Below are positions 56,235-64,000 of a stretch of DNA of 64,000 nucleotides, piece after piece (positions within the stretch are counted from its first letter, which is position 1; each line of letters starts with the position of its first letter). Position numbers and translations under genes: made by a program. The notes below the pieces were generated by a model. That model worked only from the letters and a program-made list of their open reading frames with translations. It made no database searches and had not been told where the DNA came from. The stretch lies in NCBI GenBank assembly GCA_947500775.1, contig CANMTD010000002.1, positions 682,001-746,000 of the forward strand, given 5' to 3'. The DNA comes from an uncultured Paracoccaceae bacterium (lineage in GTDB: Bacteria > Pseudomonadota > Alphaproteobacteria > Rhodobacterales > Rhodobacteraceae).

Positions 56235-57403
56235 TCCCCGTCGACGCCGCGCTTGAACAGATCTTCGCGCTGGTCAGCCCGCTGAACGTCGAAACCGTGC
56301 CGCTGGGCGATGCCGCTGGCCGGGTGCTGGCGCGCGATGTGACCGCGATGCGCGATCAGCCGCCCTTCGCGGCCTCGGCCATGGATGGCTATGCGGTGCG
56401 CGGCGATGCCCTGTCCCGGGGCACGCAATTCACGGTGATCGGCGAGGCCGCCGCCGGGCACGCTTTTGACGGTCAGGTTGCCGCTGGTCAGGCTGTGCGC
56501 ATCTTCACTGGCGCGCCGCTGCCCGCAGGCGCTGATCATGTGATCATTCAAGAGGATGTCACGCGCGAGGGTAACATTATCACCCTGACGCAGGACATTG
56601 ATACAAATACGAATATCCGCCCCGCCGGGGGCGATTTTCGGGTTGGCGACAGCATCGCCGCCCCGCGCCAGCTGCGCCCTGCCGATCTGGCGCTTCTGGC
56701 CTCGATGAACGTGGCCGAGGTGCCGGTCCACCGCCGCCCCGTCGTGGCGCTGATCGCCACCGGCGACGAATTGGTCATGCCGGGAGAGACCCCCGGCCCC
56801 GATCAGATCATCGCCTCGAACTCTTTCGGGTTGAAAGCGATGGTCGAGGCGGCGGGGGCCGAGGCCCGCCTGCTGCCGATCGCCCGCGATACCGCCGCGT
56901 CGTTGACCACGGTCCTGAAACTGGCCGAAGACGCCGATCTGATCGTGACCATCGGCGGCGCCTCGGTCGGCGATCATGATATCGTCGGTCGGGTCGCCGC
57001 AGACATGGGGTTGGACCGCGCGTTCTATAAGGTGGCGATGCGCCCCGGCAAACCGCTGATGGCCGGACGGCTGGGCACGGCCACCCTGTTGGGGCTGCCG
57101 GGCAATCCGGTGTCGTCGCTGGTCTGCGGCCATGTGTTCCTGCTGCCCGCGCTGCGCAAGATGCTGGGTCTGGGTGCTGCTGCCGCGCCGCGTCTGAGCG
57201 CCCCGCTGGCGGTGGATATCGGCCCGAACGGCCCGCGCGAACACTATATGCGGGCGCAATTGGGTGCGGGTGGATTGACCCCGTTCGACAATCAGGACAG
57301 CTCGCTTTTATCGGTTCTATCGCAGGCCCATGCGCTGATGGTGCGTGCGCCCAACGACCCGCCGCGCGCGGCGGGCGACATGATGGATTATATCCCGCTG
57401 TAA
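56231..57403 (+). CDS. moeA: Molybdopterin molybdenumtransferase
   Basis: MoeA inserts molybdate into adenylylated molybdopterin. The 390-residue protein has [15 protein letters not shown], the MoCF domain [19 protein letters not shown] and [15 protein letters not shown], and [17 protein letters not shown]. It starts in a four-base overlap with moaC. Confidence 0.97.
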   Translation: MIPVDAALEQIFALVSPLNVETVPLGDAAGRVLARDVTAMRDQPPFAASAMDGYAVRGDALSRGTQFTVIGEAAAGHAFDGQVAAGQAVRIFTGAPLPAGADHVIIQEDVTREGNIITLTQDIDTNTNIRPAGGDFRVGDSIAAPRQLRPADLALLASMNVAEVPVHRRPVVALIATGDELVMPGETPGPDQIIASNSFGLKAMVEAAGAEARLLPIARDTAASLTTVLKLAEDADLIVTIGGASVGDHDIVGRVAADMGLDRAFYKVAMRPGKPLMAGRLGTATLLGLPGNPVSSLVCGHVFLLPALRKMLGLGAAAAPRLSAPLAVDIGPNGPREHYMRAQLGAGGLTPFDNQDSSLLSVLSQAHALMVRAPNDPPRAAGDMMDYIPL

Positions 57404-57412
57404 AGCCCCCTG

Positions 57413-57441
57413 TTGACACAAAACAGGAACAAGACTAGAAC
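57413..57441 (+). promoter_or_regulatory. lexA promoter with SOS box
   Basis: TTGACA (57413-57418), 17 bases, TAGAAC (57436-57441). The GAAC-N7-GAAC motif at 57427-57441 (reverse of the alphaproteobacterial GTTC-N7-GTTC LexA box) overlaps the -10, so LexA should repress its own gene. Confidence 0.88.
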
Positions 57442-57497
57442 AACGGGGAACGATGCCCCTGTTTTGTTCCGGGGCGGCACACGTCCGGGGGTCACCG

Positions 57498-58187
57498 ATG
57501 CTGACACGCAAACAACTGGAACTGCTTGAGTTTATCAACAAGCGCCTGCAAAAAGACGGGGTTCCACCCTCGTTCGACGAAATGAAAGAGGCGTTGGACC
57601 TGCGGTCCAAATCCGGCATTCACCGTCTGATCACCGCCCTGGAAGAACGCGGGTTCATCCGGCGGCTGGCCCATCGCGCCCGCGCCATCGAAATTGTGAA
57701 ACTGCCCGATGCGATGGCCAAAGGCGGCTTTACCCCCCGCGTGATCGAAGGCGCCGCACCGCCGCCCGCCCCCGCCAATGCCCTGCCGGTCGAAGCGGTG
57801 CATGCGATGGAACTGCCCGTCATGGGCCGGATCGCCGCCGGTACCCCGATCGAGGCGATCAGCGAAGCGTCGCATAACGTGGCGGTGCCCGGATCGATGC
57901 TGTCGGGTCAGGGCCATCACTATGCGCTTGAGGTCAAAGGCGATTCCATGATCGAGGCCGGGATCAACGACGGCGATGTGGTGGTGATCCGCGAACAGAA
58001 TACCGCCGACAACGGCGAGATTGTCGTGGCCCTTGTCGAAGGGCATGAGGCGACGCTGAAACGGTTCCGCCGCAAGGGCGACATGATCGCGCTGGAGGCC
58101 GCAAACCCCGCCTATGAAACCCGCATGCTGCGATCCGAACAGGTCAAGGTGCAGGGGCGTCTTGTCGGGCTGATCCGCAGCTACTGA
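57498..58187 (+). CDS. lexA: SOS repressor LexA
   Basis: The 229-residue protein has a winged-helix DNA-binding domain (1-70; [21 protein letters not shown]), cleavage site Ala-Gly in GRIAAGTP, and the S24 peptidase domain with Ser in [11 protein letters not shown] and Lys in [12 protein letters not shown] 57498 matches the family; the open frame runs upstream through the promoter region and is not coding. Its 3' end overlaps convergent comEC by seven bases. Confidence 0.97.
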   Translation: MLTRKQLELLEFINKRLQKDGVPPSFDEMKEALDLRSKSGIHRLITALEERGFIRRLAHRARAIEIVKLPDAMAKGGFTPRVIEGAAPPPAPANALPVEAVHAMELPVMGRIAAGTPIEAISEASHNVAVPGSMLSGQGHHYALEVKGDSMIEAGINDGDVVVIREQNTADNGEIVVALVEGHEATLKRFRRKGDMIALEAANPAYETRMLRSEQVKVQGRLVGLIRSY

Positions 58188-60214
58188 GTCCACAATCTGG
58201 GCCCGCTCAGGGTTTTCGCGCCGATCAGGCGCGGCCCCGCATCGCCGGGATAGACCGCAATGGCCCCGGTCTGGGCCAGTTTGATGCGGTCCAGCAACTG
58301 GCAACCGGGCGGTGCATCCGCCACCTTTTGCGGGACGATCACCCAGCCCGCGGTGCAGCCATCGGCGATCTTATCGGCCCAGCCCCGCCCCGAAATGTGC
58401 AAAAACGCGGCCCCCGCCACCTGCACCCGCAACGCGCCACGCGCGCCGTCAAACCCGGCGCGGGCAAAGGCCTGATCCTGCAAGGCGCGGTCGCCGTCGT
58501 TTTCCAGCCAGCTTCGGGCGACAAACCCCTCGCCCCTGGGTTTGTTCATCGCCCGCCCCTCTGGCGTCAGCACACCGACCAGCCCCCCGCCTTCCGAGAT
58601 CAGCAAGGCGGGCCGTTCGGTCATGCCCCACATCGCCAAACCCGCCAGCACCGGCAGCACCCCGGCAAACCGCACCCGTCCCTGCCACAGGAACAGCCAC
58701 AGCATCCCCAGCGCCAGCACCGGCAGAACCGGCGCCACCGGCGTCACCACCGGCCAGACCGCCCCCTCCAGCCCCGCGACCCAGGCCGCGACGCCGAGTA
58801 TCCATAAAATGCCCCAGCGCATCACCTCCAGCCCGATGAAGGCCAGCCCGAAGGGCGACAGACAGGCCGCCAGCACCGCCGCCGGGATCACCAAAAGCCC
58901 CATCAGCGGCACGGTGATCAGGTTCGCCAACAGCCCGAACTGCGCGATCTGGTTGAAATGCGCGGCCCCCACCGGTGCTGTGGCCGCCCCCGCCACCGCG
59001 GAGGAGATCACCACCGCAAGGATCGGACGTGCCCAGCGGGGCGCTTGCCACCATTCCTCGGGCCAGTCGCGCAGGGCGCCGAAAACCGCGACCAGCGCGG
59101 TGGTGGCGGCGAATGACATCTGGAACCCCGGTTCAGTCAGGCTTTCGGGTTCCATCACCAGCACGATCACGGCGGCCAGCGCCACCGCCCGCAGGGTGAT
59201 CGCCCGCCGGTCGAACAGCACCGCCACGAACATCACCGCCACCATGATAAAGGCCCGCTGGGTCGCGATATTGCCGCCCGACAACGCCAGATAGACGGCC
59301 CCCGCCATCAGCGCGACCACGGCCGCGATTTTCTTGGTGGGCAAGCGCAGGGCCACGGGTGGGATCAGCGCCAGACCATAGCGGACCCCGGCAAAGATGA
59401 ACCCGGTCAGCAACCCCATATGCAGCCCCGAAATCGCCAGCAGATGCGCCAGATTGGAATCGCGCAGGGTTTGCAACGTGTCGCGCGACATGGCCGAGCG
59501 GTCCCCGGTCAGGATCGCCGCGGCAAAGGCGCCCGCGTCACCGGGCACCCGGTCGCGAATGGCCTGCGACAGCGCCATCCGGCTGCGGTGCACCAACAGG
59601 CCCGCGCGCCCTTCGTCGGCGGGCGCCCACAGCAAAACCGGCGTGCGCGTGTATCCGACCGCGCCCAGCCCGTCGAACCAGGCGCGGCGCTGAAAATCAA
59701 AACCGCCCGGTTCGGACGGGGCCGAGGGCGGCGACAGGTTCGCGGTCAGAATGACGGTCTGACCCGGTTGCGGTTGCAGCTGATCCTGCGGACCATGCAA
59801 AGAGACGCGAATTTTTTCGGGGATTTTCGCAGCGGGCATCCGGTCCAGCCAGACCCGGTCCAGCGTCAGGCGGGGCACATCCGACAGCGATCGGTCCACG
59901 GCGATGATCCGCCCCTCGACCGCGCCGTAATACCGGAATTTCAGCACCGGCGCGCCCACCATATGGGCCCGCGCGCCCGCCAGCCCGACGCCCAGAACCG
60001 CCAGAAACATCAGTAAAAACACCGGTGCGGCCCGTTCGCCGCCCCAGCGCGCCAATACCAGCGACAGCAACCCGACCGCCGCCAGCGCCGCATAGATCAC
60101 CCCCCCCGGTTCGATCCGAAGCGCGAAATACCCCCCGATCCCAAAGGCCAGCGCCACCGGGACCCATGGGAACAGATGGCCCCGCTGGGCCTCTAGCGCG
60201 TCGAGGGGCCGCAT
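58181..60214 (-). CDS. comEC: ComEC/Rec2 DNA uptake channel
   Basis: The 677-residue inner-membrane protein has an N-terminal OB-like region (DUF4131, about 25-190), the competence domain with many helices (about 210-530; [14 protein letters not shown]) and a short C-terminal domain. No HxHxDH metallo-beta-lactamase motif is visible in the C-terminal part, as in other alphaproteobacterial ComEC. In R. capsulatus, ComEC takes up GTA-delivered DNA. Confidence 0.93.
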   Translation of the reverse strand: MRPLDALEAQRGHLFPWVPVALAFGIGGYFALRIEPGGVIYAALAAVGLLSLVLARWGGERAAPVFLLMFLAVLGVGLAGARAHMVGAPVLKFRYYGAVEGRIIAVDRSLSDVPRLTLDRVWLDRMPAAKIPEKIRVSLHGPQDQLQPQPGQTVILTANLSPPSAPSEPGGFDFQRRAWFDGLGAVGYTRTPVLLWAPADEGRAGLLVHRSRMALSQAIRDRVPGDAGAFAAAILTGDRSAMSRDTLQTLRDSNLAHLLAISGLHMGLLTGFIFAGVRYGLALIPPVALRLPTKKIAAVVALMAGAVYLALSGGNIATQRAFIMVAVMFVAVLFDRRAITLRAVALAAVIVLVMEPESLTEPGFQMSFAATTALVAVFGALRDWPEEWWQAPRWARPILAVVISSAVAGAATAPVGAAHFNQIAQFGLLANLITVPLMGLLVIPAAVLAACLSPFGLAFIGLEVMRWGILWILGVAAWVAGLEGAVWPVVTPVAPVLPVLALGMLWLFLWQGRVRFAGVLPVLAGLAMWGMTERPALLISEGGGLVGVLTPEGRAMNKPRGEGFVARSWLENDGDRALQDQAFARAGFDGARGALRVQVAGAAFLHISGRGWADKIADGCTAGWVIVPQKVADAPPGCQLLDRIKLAQTGAIAVYPGDAGPRLIGAKTLSGPRLWTQ

Positions 60215-60229
60215 CCCTTGTTCTCTCCC

Positions 60230-60249
60230 GCCTGATTGCTTAATCAGGC
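60230..60249. promoter_or_regulatory. Inverted repeat between comEC and gltX
   Basis: GCCTGATT (60230-60237), four bases GCTT, AATCAGGC (60242-60249): a perfect 8-bp inverted repeat in the 77-base divergent gap. Either an operator or an mRNA hairpin for gltX. Confidence 0.5.
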
Positions 60250-60291
60250 CCCAACGCTATCTCCCATATGGTTTCCAGAAGGTTAACGCCC

Positions 60292-61695
60292 ATGTCCGCC
60301 GCACAGGTTGTCACCCGCTTTGCCCCCTCGCCCACCGGTTATCTGCACATCGGCGGCGCCCGAACCGCGCTGTTCAACTGGCTGTATGCCCGTGGCCGGG
60401 GCGGCAAGTTCCTGCTGCGGATCGAAGACACCGACCGCGCCCGCTATACCCCCGAGGCGACGCAGGCGATTCTGACCGGTCTGGACTGGCTGGGGCTGGA
60501 TCACGATGGCGAGGCCATCAGCCAGTTCGAACGCAGCGACCGCCACGCCGAAGTGGCCCATGCGATGCTGGCCAACGGGCACGCCTATAAATGTTTCGCC
60601 ACGCAGGACGAAATCGCGGCCTTCCGCGACGCCGCCCGCGCCGAAGGCCGGTCTACCCTTTATCAAAGCCCCTGGCGCGACGCCGATCCGGCCAGCCACC
60701 CCGATGCCCCCCATGTGGTGCGCCTGCGCGCGCCCCGTGAAGGCGCCACCGTGATCCGTGATCAGGTGCAGGGCGATGTCACATGGCAGAACGATCAGTT
60801 GGACGACATGGTGCTGTTACGTTCCGATGGCACACCCACCTACATGCTGGCCGTTGTTGTAGACGACCACGACATGGGCGTGACCCATGTCATCCGGGGC
60901 GATGATCACCTGGCGAACGCCGCACGACAGATGCAAATCTATCATGCGATGGGCTGGGACCTGCCGGTCTATGCCCATATCCCGCTGATCCACGGCGCCG
61001 ACGGCAAAAAGCTAAGCAAACGCCACGGCGCGCTGGGGGTCGAGGAATATCAGGCGATGGGCTATCCGGCGGCCGCCGTGCGCAACTATCTGGCCCGTCT
61101 GGGGTGGAGCCACGGGGACGACGAATTCTTTTCGGATGCACAGGCCAAAGACTGGTTCGGCTTTGACGGAATCGGCAAATCTCCGGCCCGGTTCGATTTC
61201 AAAAAGCTTGAGAATCTGTCGGGTCAGCACATGGCCGCGATGGACGATGCTGCAGTGCTGCAAGAAACCCTTGGCTATATGCAGGCCACCGGGATGCCGC
61301 CGCTGACTTCCGATCAAATCGACGGGTTGAAACGGGCGATGCCCCATTTAAAATCCGGCACCAGAACATTCGGACAATTACTTGATAAAGCTCATTTTAC
61401 CCTTGGCGAACGCCCCTTCACCCCGGATGAAAAAGCGGCGAAATCTCTGGATTTGGTATCCCGTGGCATACTGAAAGAATTGACGCCGCATCTGCAAAAT
61501 GCTAGCTGGTCCCGCGAGGCGCTAGAAGCGGCAGTATCCAGCTTTGCAGAGACAAAAGATCTGAAGCTGGGCAAACTTGCACAACCGCTGCGCGCAGCAC
61601 TGGCCGGGCGAACCGTTTCGCCCAGCGTTTTCGACATGATGCTTGTTATCGGACGGGACGAAACCTTGGCCCGGATCGCCGACACAACGGCATGA
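60292..61695 (+). CDS. gltX: Glutamyl-tRNA synthetase
   Basis: The 467-residue class I synthetase has the HIGH-type motif [25 protein letters not shown], and the KMSKS-type motif KKLSKRHG, followed by a helical anticodon-binding domain. ATG 60292 matches the family start. Alphaproteobacteria often use a GluRS for both tRNA-Glu and tRNA-Gln; whether this is one of two copies cannot be told here. Confidence 0.96.
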   Translation: MSAAQVVTRFAPSPTGYLHIGGARTALFNWLYARGRGGKFLLRIEDTDRARYTPEATQAILTGLDWLGLDHDGEAISQFERSDRHAEVAHAMLANGHAYKCFATQDEIAAFRDAARAEGRSTLYQSPWRDADPASHPDAPHVVRLRAPREGATVIRDQVQGDVTWQNDQLDDMVLLRSDGTPTYMLAVVVDDHDMGVTHVIRGDDHLANAARQMQIYHAMGWDLPVYAHIPLIHGADGKKLSKRHGALGVEEYQAMGYPAAAVRNYLARLGWSHGDDEFFSDAQAKDWFGFDGIGKSPARFDFKKLENLSGQHMAAMDDAAVLQETLGYMQATGMPPLTSDQIDGLKRAMPHLKSGTRTFGQLLDKAHFTLGERPFTPDEKAAKSLDLVSRGILKELTPHLQNASWSREALEAAVSSFAETKDLKLGKLAQPLRAALAGRTVSPSVFDMMLVIGRDETLARIADTTA

Positions 61696-61778
61696 GTGGG
61701 CAGCAAATGCCCCTCGCTTAACTGCCACGCCACCGACCGGTGCGGTCCGCGCCCCGGTCTCTCAACAGAGGGATTACT

Positions 61779-63074
61779 ATGGCTGACAGCAACAAGACTG
61801 CTACGCTGACTTTTGGCGATACGACAATTGACCTACCGATGATGAGCCCAAGCGTCGGGCCGGATGTCATCGACATTTCCAAACTTTACGGCAAGGCTGG
61901 CGTGTTTACCCACGATCCCGGCTTTACCTCGACCTCGTCCTGCGTTTCGACCATCACCTATATCGATGGCGAACAGGGCGAACTGCTGCATCGGGGTTAT
62001 CCGATCGACCAGCTGGCCGAAAAATCGCATTATCTTGAGGTCTGCTATCTGCTGCTGTACGGCGAATTGCCGACGGCAACCGAGTTGGAAGATTTCGAAT
62101 ACCGCGTGACCCGTCACACGATGGTCCACGAACAGATGATGAATTTCTTCCGCGGGTTCCGCCGCGATGCGCATCCGATGGCCGTGATGGTCGGTGTGGT
62201 CGGCGCGATGTCCGCGTTTTATCATGACAGCACCGATATTTCGGACCCCTGGCAGCGCGAAGTCGCCTCGATCCGTCTGATCGCGAAAATGCCGACGATT
62301 GCCGCGATGGCCTATAAATACACCATTGGTCAGCCGTTCGAATATCCGCGCAACGATCTGGATTACGCGTCGAACTTCCTGCGGATGTGTTTCGCCGTTC
62401 CGGCCGAAGATTATCAGGTCGATCCGATCCTGAGCCGGGCGATGGACCGTATCTTTACCCTGCATGCGGATCATGAACAGAACGCCTCGACCTCGACCGT
62501 GCGTCTGGCGTCGTCCTCGGGGGCGAACCCGTTCGCGTCGATCGCGGCGGGGATTGCCTGTCTGTGGGGTCCGGCGCATGGCGGCGCCAATCAGGCCTGT
62601 CTGGAAATGCTGCGTGAAATCGGCACCGTCGACCGGATTCCCGAATTCATCGCCCGTGCCAAGGACAAGAACGATCCGTTCCGCCTGATGGGCTTTGGCC
62701 ACCGCGTCTACAAGAACTTCGACCCGCGCGCCAAGGTGATGAAGAAATCCGCGGACGAGGTTCTGGACCTGCTGGGCATCGACAACAACCCGACGCTTCA
62801 GGTTGCCAAGGAACTGGAAAAACAGGCGCTGAACGACCCGTATTTCGCCGAAAAGAAACTGTTCCCGAATGTTGATTTCTATTCGGGCATCATTCTGGAG
62901 GCGATGGGCTTCCCGACCTCGATGTTCACCCCGATCTTCGCGCTGAGCCGCACCATCGGCTGGGTCAGCCAGTGGAAAGAGATGATTTCCGACCCCGGCC
63001 TGAAAATCGGCCGCCCACGGCAGTTGTATACCGGCGAAACCCGGCGCGATTACGTGGATGTGGAAAACCGCTAA
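61779..63074 (+). CDS. gltA: Citrate synthase (type II)
   Basis: GltA condenses oxaloacetate and acetyl-CoA. The 431-residue hexameric-type enzyme has catalytic His in [24 protein letters not shown] and the Asp in [13 protein letters not shown] 61779 is preceded by GAGGG. A strong terminator follows. Confidence 0.97.
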   Translation: MADSNKTATLTFGDTTIDLPMMSPSVGPDVIDISKLYGKAGVFTHDPGFTSTSSCVSTITYIDGEQGELLHRGYPIDQLAEKSHYLEVCYLLLYGELPTATELEDFEYRVTRHTMVHEQMMNFFRGFRRDAHPMAVMVGVVGAMSAFYHDSTDISDPWQREVASIRLIAKMPTIAAMAYKYTIGQPFEYPRNDLDYASNFLRMCFAVPAEDYQVDPILSRAMDRIFTLHADHEQNASTSTVRLASSSGANPFASIAAGIACLWGPAHGGANQACLEMLREIGTVDRIPEFIARAKDKNDPFRLMGFGHRVYKNFDPRAKVMKKSADEVLDLLGIDNNPTLQVAKELEKQALNDPYFAEKKLFPNVDFYSGIILEAMGFPTSMFTPIFALSRTIGWVSQWKEMISDPGLKIGRPRQLYTGETRRDYVDVENR

Positions 63075-63095
63075 GACGCGGAACACGACAATTGG

Positions 63096-63125
63096 AAACG
63101 GCCGCACAATGTTGCGGCCGTTTTT
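63096..63125 (+). terminator. Intrinsic terminator of gltA
   Basis: AAACGGCCGCA (63096-63106), six-base loop, TGCGGCCGTTT (63113-63123) and TTTTT: a perfect 11-bp stem with T-run. On the minus strand AAA ahead of the stem also fits the end of the ArsR-type gene. Confidence 0.94.
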
Positions 63126-63138
63126 CGTTCGGGATCCG

Positions 63139-63852
63139 CTAGATCCGCATATCTGCCGTTGCGGCGATCTCCGCCAGCGGGAAATACCCCTCAATCGCGG
63201 ATTGCCCTTTCGGGGTAAATTCGATCACCCGGCTGCCCGCCTGTCGGCGCGCCCAGCCAGCCTTTGTGATCCGGGTCAGCAGGGCCGCGCCCAGCCGTCC
63301 GGCCAGATGGTCGCGCCGTTCGGACCAGTCCAGACAGGCGCGGCACACAGGCCGCCCCGGCCCGGTGATCGCGGCCTCGGCCACGCCGAAATCCATGACG
63401 AACCCCTGCCCCGCCGGGGTCAGCGCGATGCCCGTAGCCGTCACCTGCAGCAATCCACGCTGCGCCATGCTGTCGAACATCCGCACCGCCTGCGCGCCTG
63501 CCAGATGGTCGTAACAGACCCGCGCCTGCCGCAGCGCCGGATCGCGCGGGCCGGTGCGGGTGCGCAGATGTCCGCGCGCCGCCGCCAGCCCGATCAGCGC
63601 CTCGAGCGTCTGGGCCACATCGGCCCCGGCCAGCGTGAAATACCGGTGCCGCCCCTGCGCGCGCGGCCAGATCAGCCCTGCCTCTTGCAGCTTGCGCAGA
63701 TGGCTGGAGGCGGTGGCGGGCGTCACCCCGGCCTCATCCGCCAGTTCGCGGGCGGTCAGCGCCTTGCCGCTCATCAGCGCGATCAGCATGTTGGCGCGGG
63801 CCGGTTCGCCGATCATCGTGGCGATGCGGGAAATATCGGGACCTTCTTTCAT
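63139..63852 (-). CDS. ArsR-family helix-turn-helix regulator
   Basis: The 237-residue protein has an N-terminal ArsR winged helix (about 8-85; ARANMLIALMSGKALTARELADEAGVTPATASSHLRKL) and a C-terminal domain with cysteines (VCRACLDWSERRDHLAGRLG) that resembles a group of longer ArsR-like regulators. No obvious metal motif in the HTH. It diverges from a NIPSNAP gene, which may be its target. Confidence 0.9.
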   Translation of the reverse strand: MKEGPDISRIATMIGEPARANMLIALMSGKALTARELADEAGVTPATASSHLRKLQEAGLIWPRAQGRHRYFTLAGADVAQTLEALIGLAAARGHLRTRTGPRDPALRQARVCYDHLAGAQAVRMFDSMAQRGLLQVTATGIALTPAGQGFVMDFGVAEAAITGPGRPVCRACLDWSERRDHLAGRLGAALLTRITKAGWARRQAGSRVIEFTPKGQSAIEGYFPLAEIAATADMRI

Positions 63853-63969
63853 GGCGCCATCCTTGGCCAGCGCATCACGCCGGTCAACCGCCGACAGTTC
63901 GATACGGGTCGAAGCATCCCGGCGCTCAGCCGTGCAACAACCGCCCCCTATCGCAAAAGGAGCCGCCCC

Positions 63970-64000
63970 ATGCTGACCTGTTTCATCCGCTATCAGATCG
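63970..64000 (+). CDS. NIPSNAP family protein (first codons only)
   Basis: AAAGGAG and ATG 63970 open MLTCFIRYQI before the window ends. This matches the typical NIPSNAP start (MLTCxIRYxIDPF). Too short for certainty; the adjacent divergent ArsR-type regulator fits a regulated stress or detoxification gene. Confidence 0.6.
   Translation, partial: MLTCFIRYQI

Overview
The window is a high-GC bacterial chromosome segment, almost certainly from the Roseobacter/Rhodobacter group (Rhodobacterales, Alphaproteobacteria). The evidence is a complete Rhodobacterales-type gene transfer agent (GTA) cluster, a pyruvate dehydrogenase operon whose E1-beta carries its own lipoyl domain, a B12-dependent ribonucleotide reductase (nrdJ), a GAAC-N7-GAAC type SOS box at lexA, and the order trpE / trpGDC-moaC-moeA-lexA / comEC / gltX-gltA. 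No rRNA, CRISPR array, transposase or insertion sequence is visible.

Left part (1-8.5 kb). A partial seven-helix membrane protein, probably a membrane-bound AraC-type regulator, diverges from a MipA/OmpV-like outer-membrane protein. A 40-bp palindromic element in that gap recurs ahead of a 34-residue membrane peptide gene. Then come an FtsB-like division protein, the pdhABC operon (with a 20-bp palindrome at its promoter), a glycosyltransferase-like gene that overlaps pdhC tail-to-tail, cysE, and a small DksA/TraR protein.

GTA region (8.4-22.9 kb, minus strand). From right to left: small and large terminase, portal, head-formation protein, prohead protease, capsid, connector, closure, tail terminator, tail tube, two tail chaperones, tape measure, three baseplate/hub genes, NlpC/P60 peptidase and a 1311-residue fibre/baseplate protein, followed by a small associated ORF. 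All frames are open and most genes overlap by 1-4 bases, so the cluster looks functional. Upstream of terS there is a near-consensus sigma-70 promoter, a perfect TTAA-N7-TTAA CtrA box just upstream of its -35, and a terminator-like hairpin with a T-run inside the leader.

Middle (23-38 kb): trigger factor, tRNA-Leu(UAG), a tiny Hint-like protein, nnrD, glnB-glnA, an unrecognised two-helix membrane protein, then a probable glucosylglycerate module (sugar-phosphoglycerate phosphatase, glucosyl-3-phosphoglycerate synthase, SulP transporter, GH13 phosphorylase), and a methyltransferase overlapping a DUF3445 (heme-dependent N-demethylase-like) gene.

Right part (38-64 kb): nrdJ with upstream paired NrdR-like boxes, a sulfotransferase-like gene, tRNA-Pro(UGG), DUF192 and double cold-shock proteins, pdxH/fabI divergent around a perfect 16-bp palindrome, gpt, an aminotransferase, a PpiD-like foldase, trp and molybdenum-cofactor genes, lexA, comEC, gltX, gltA, an ArsR-family regulator, and the first codons of a NIPSNAP protein. 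Three items (the GTA cluster, ComEC and LexA) belong to the donor and recipient sides of GTA-mediated gene transfer.
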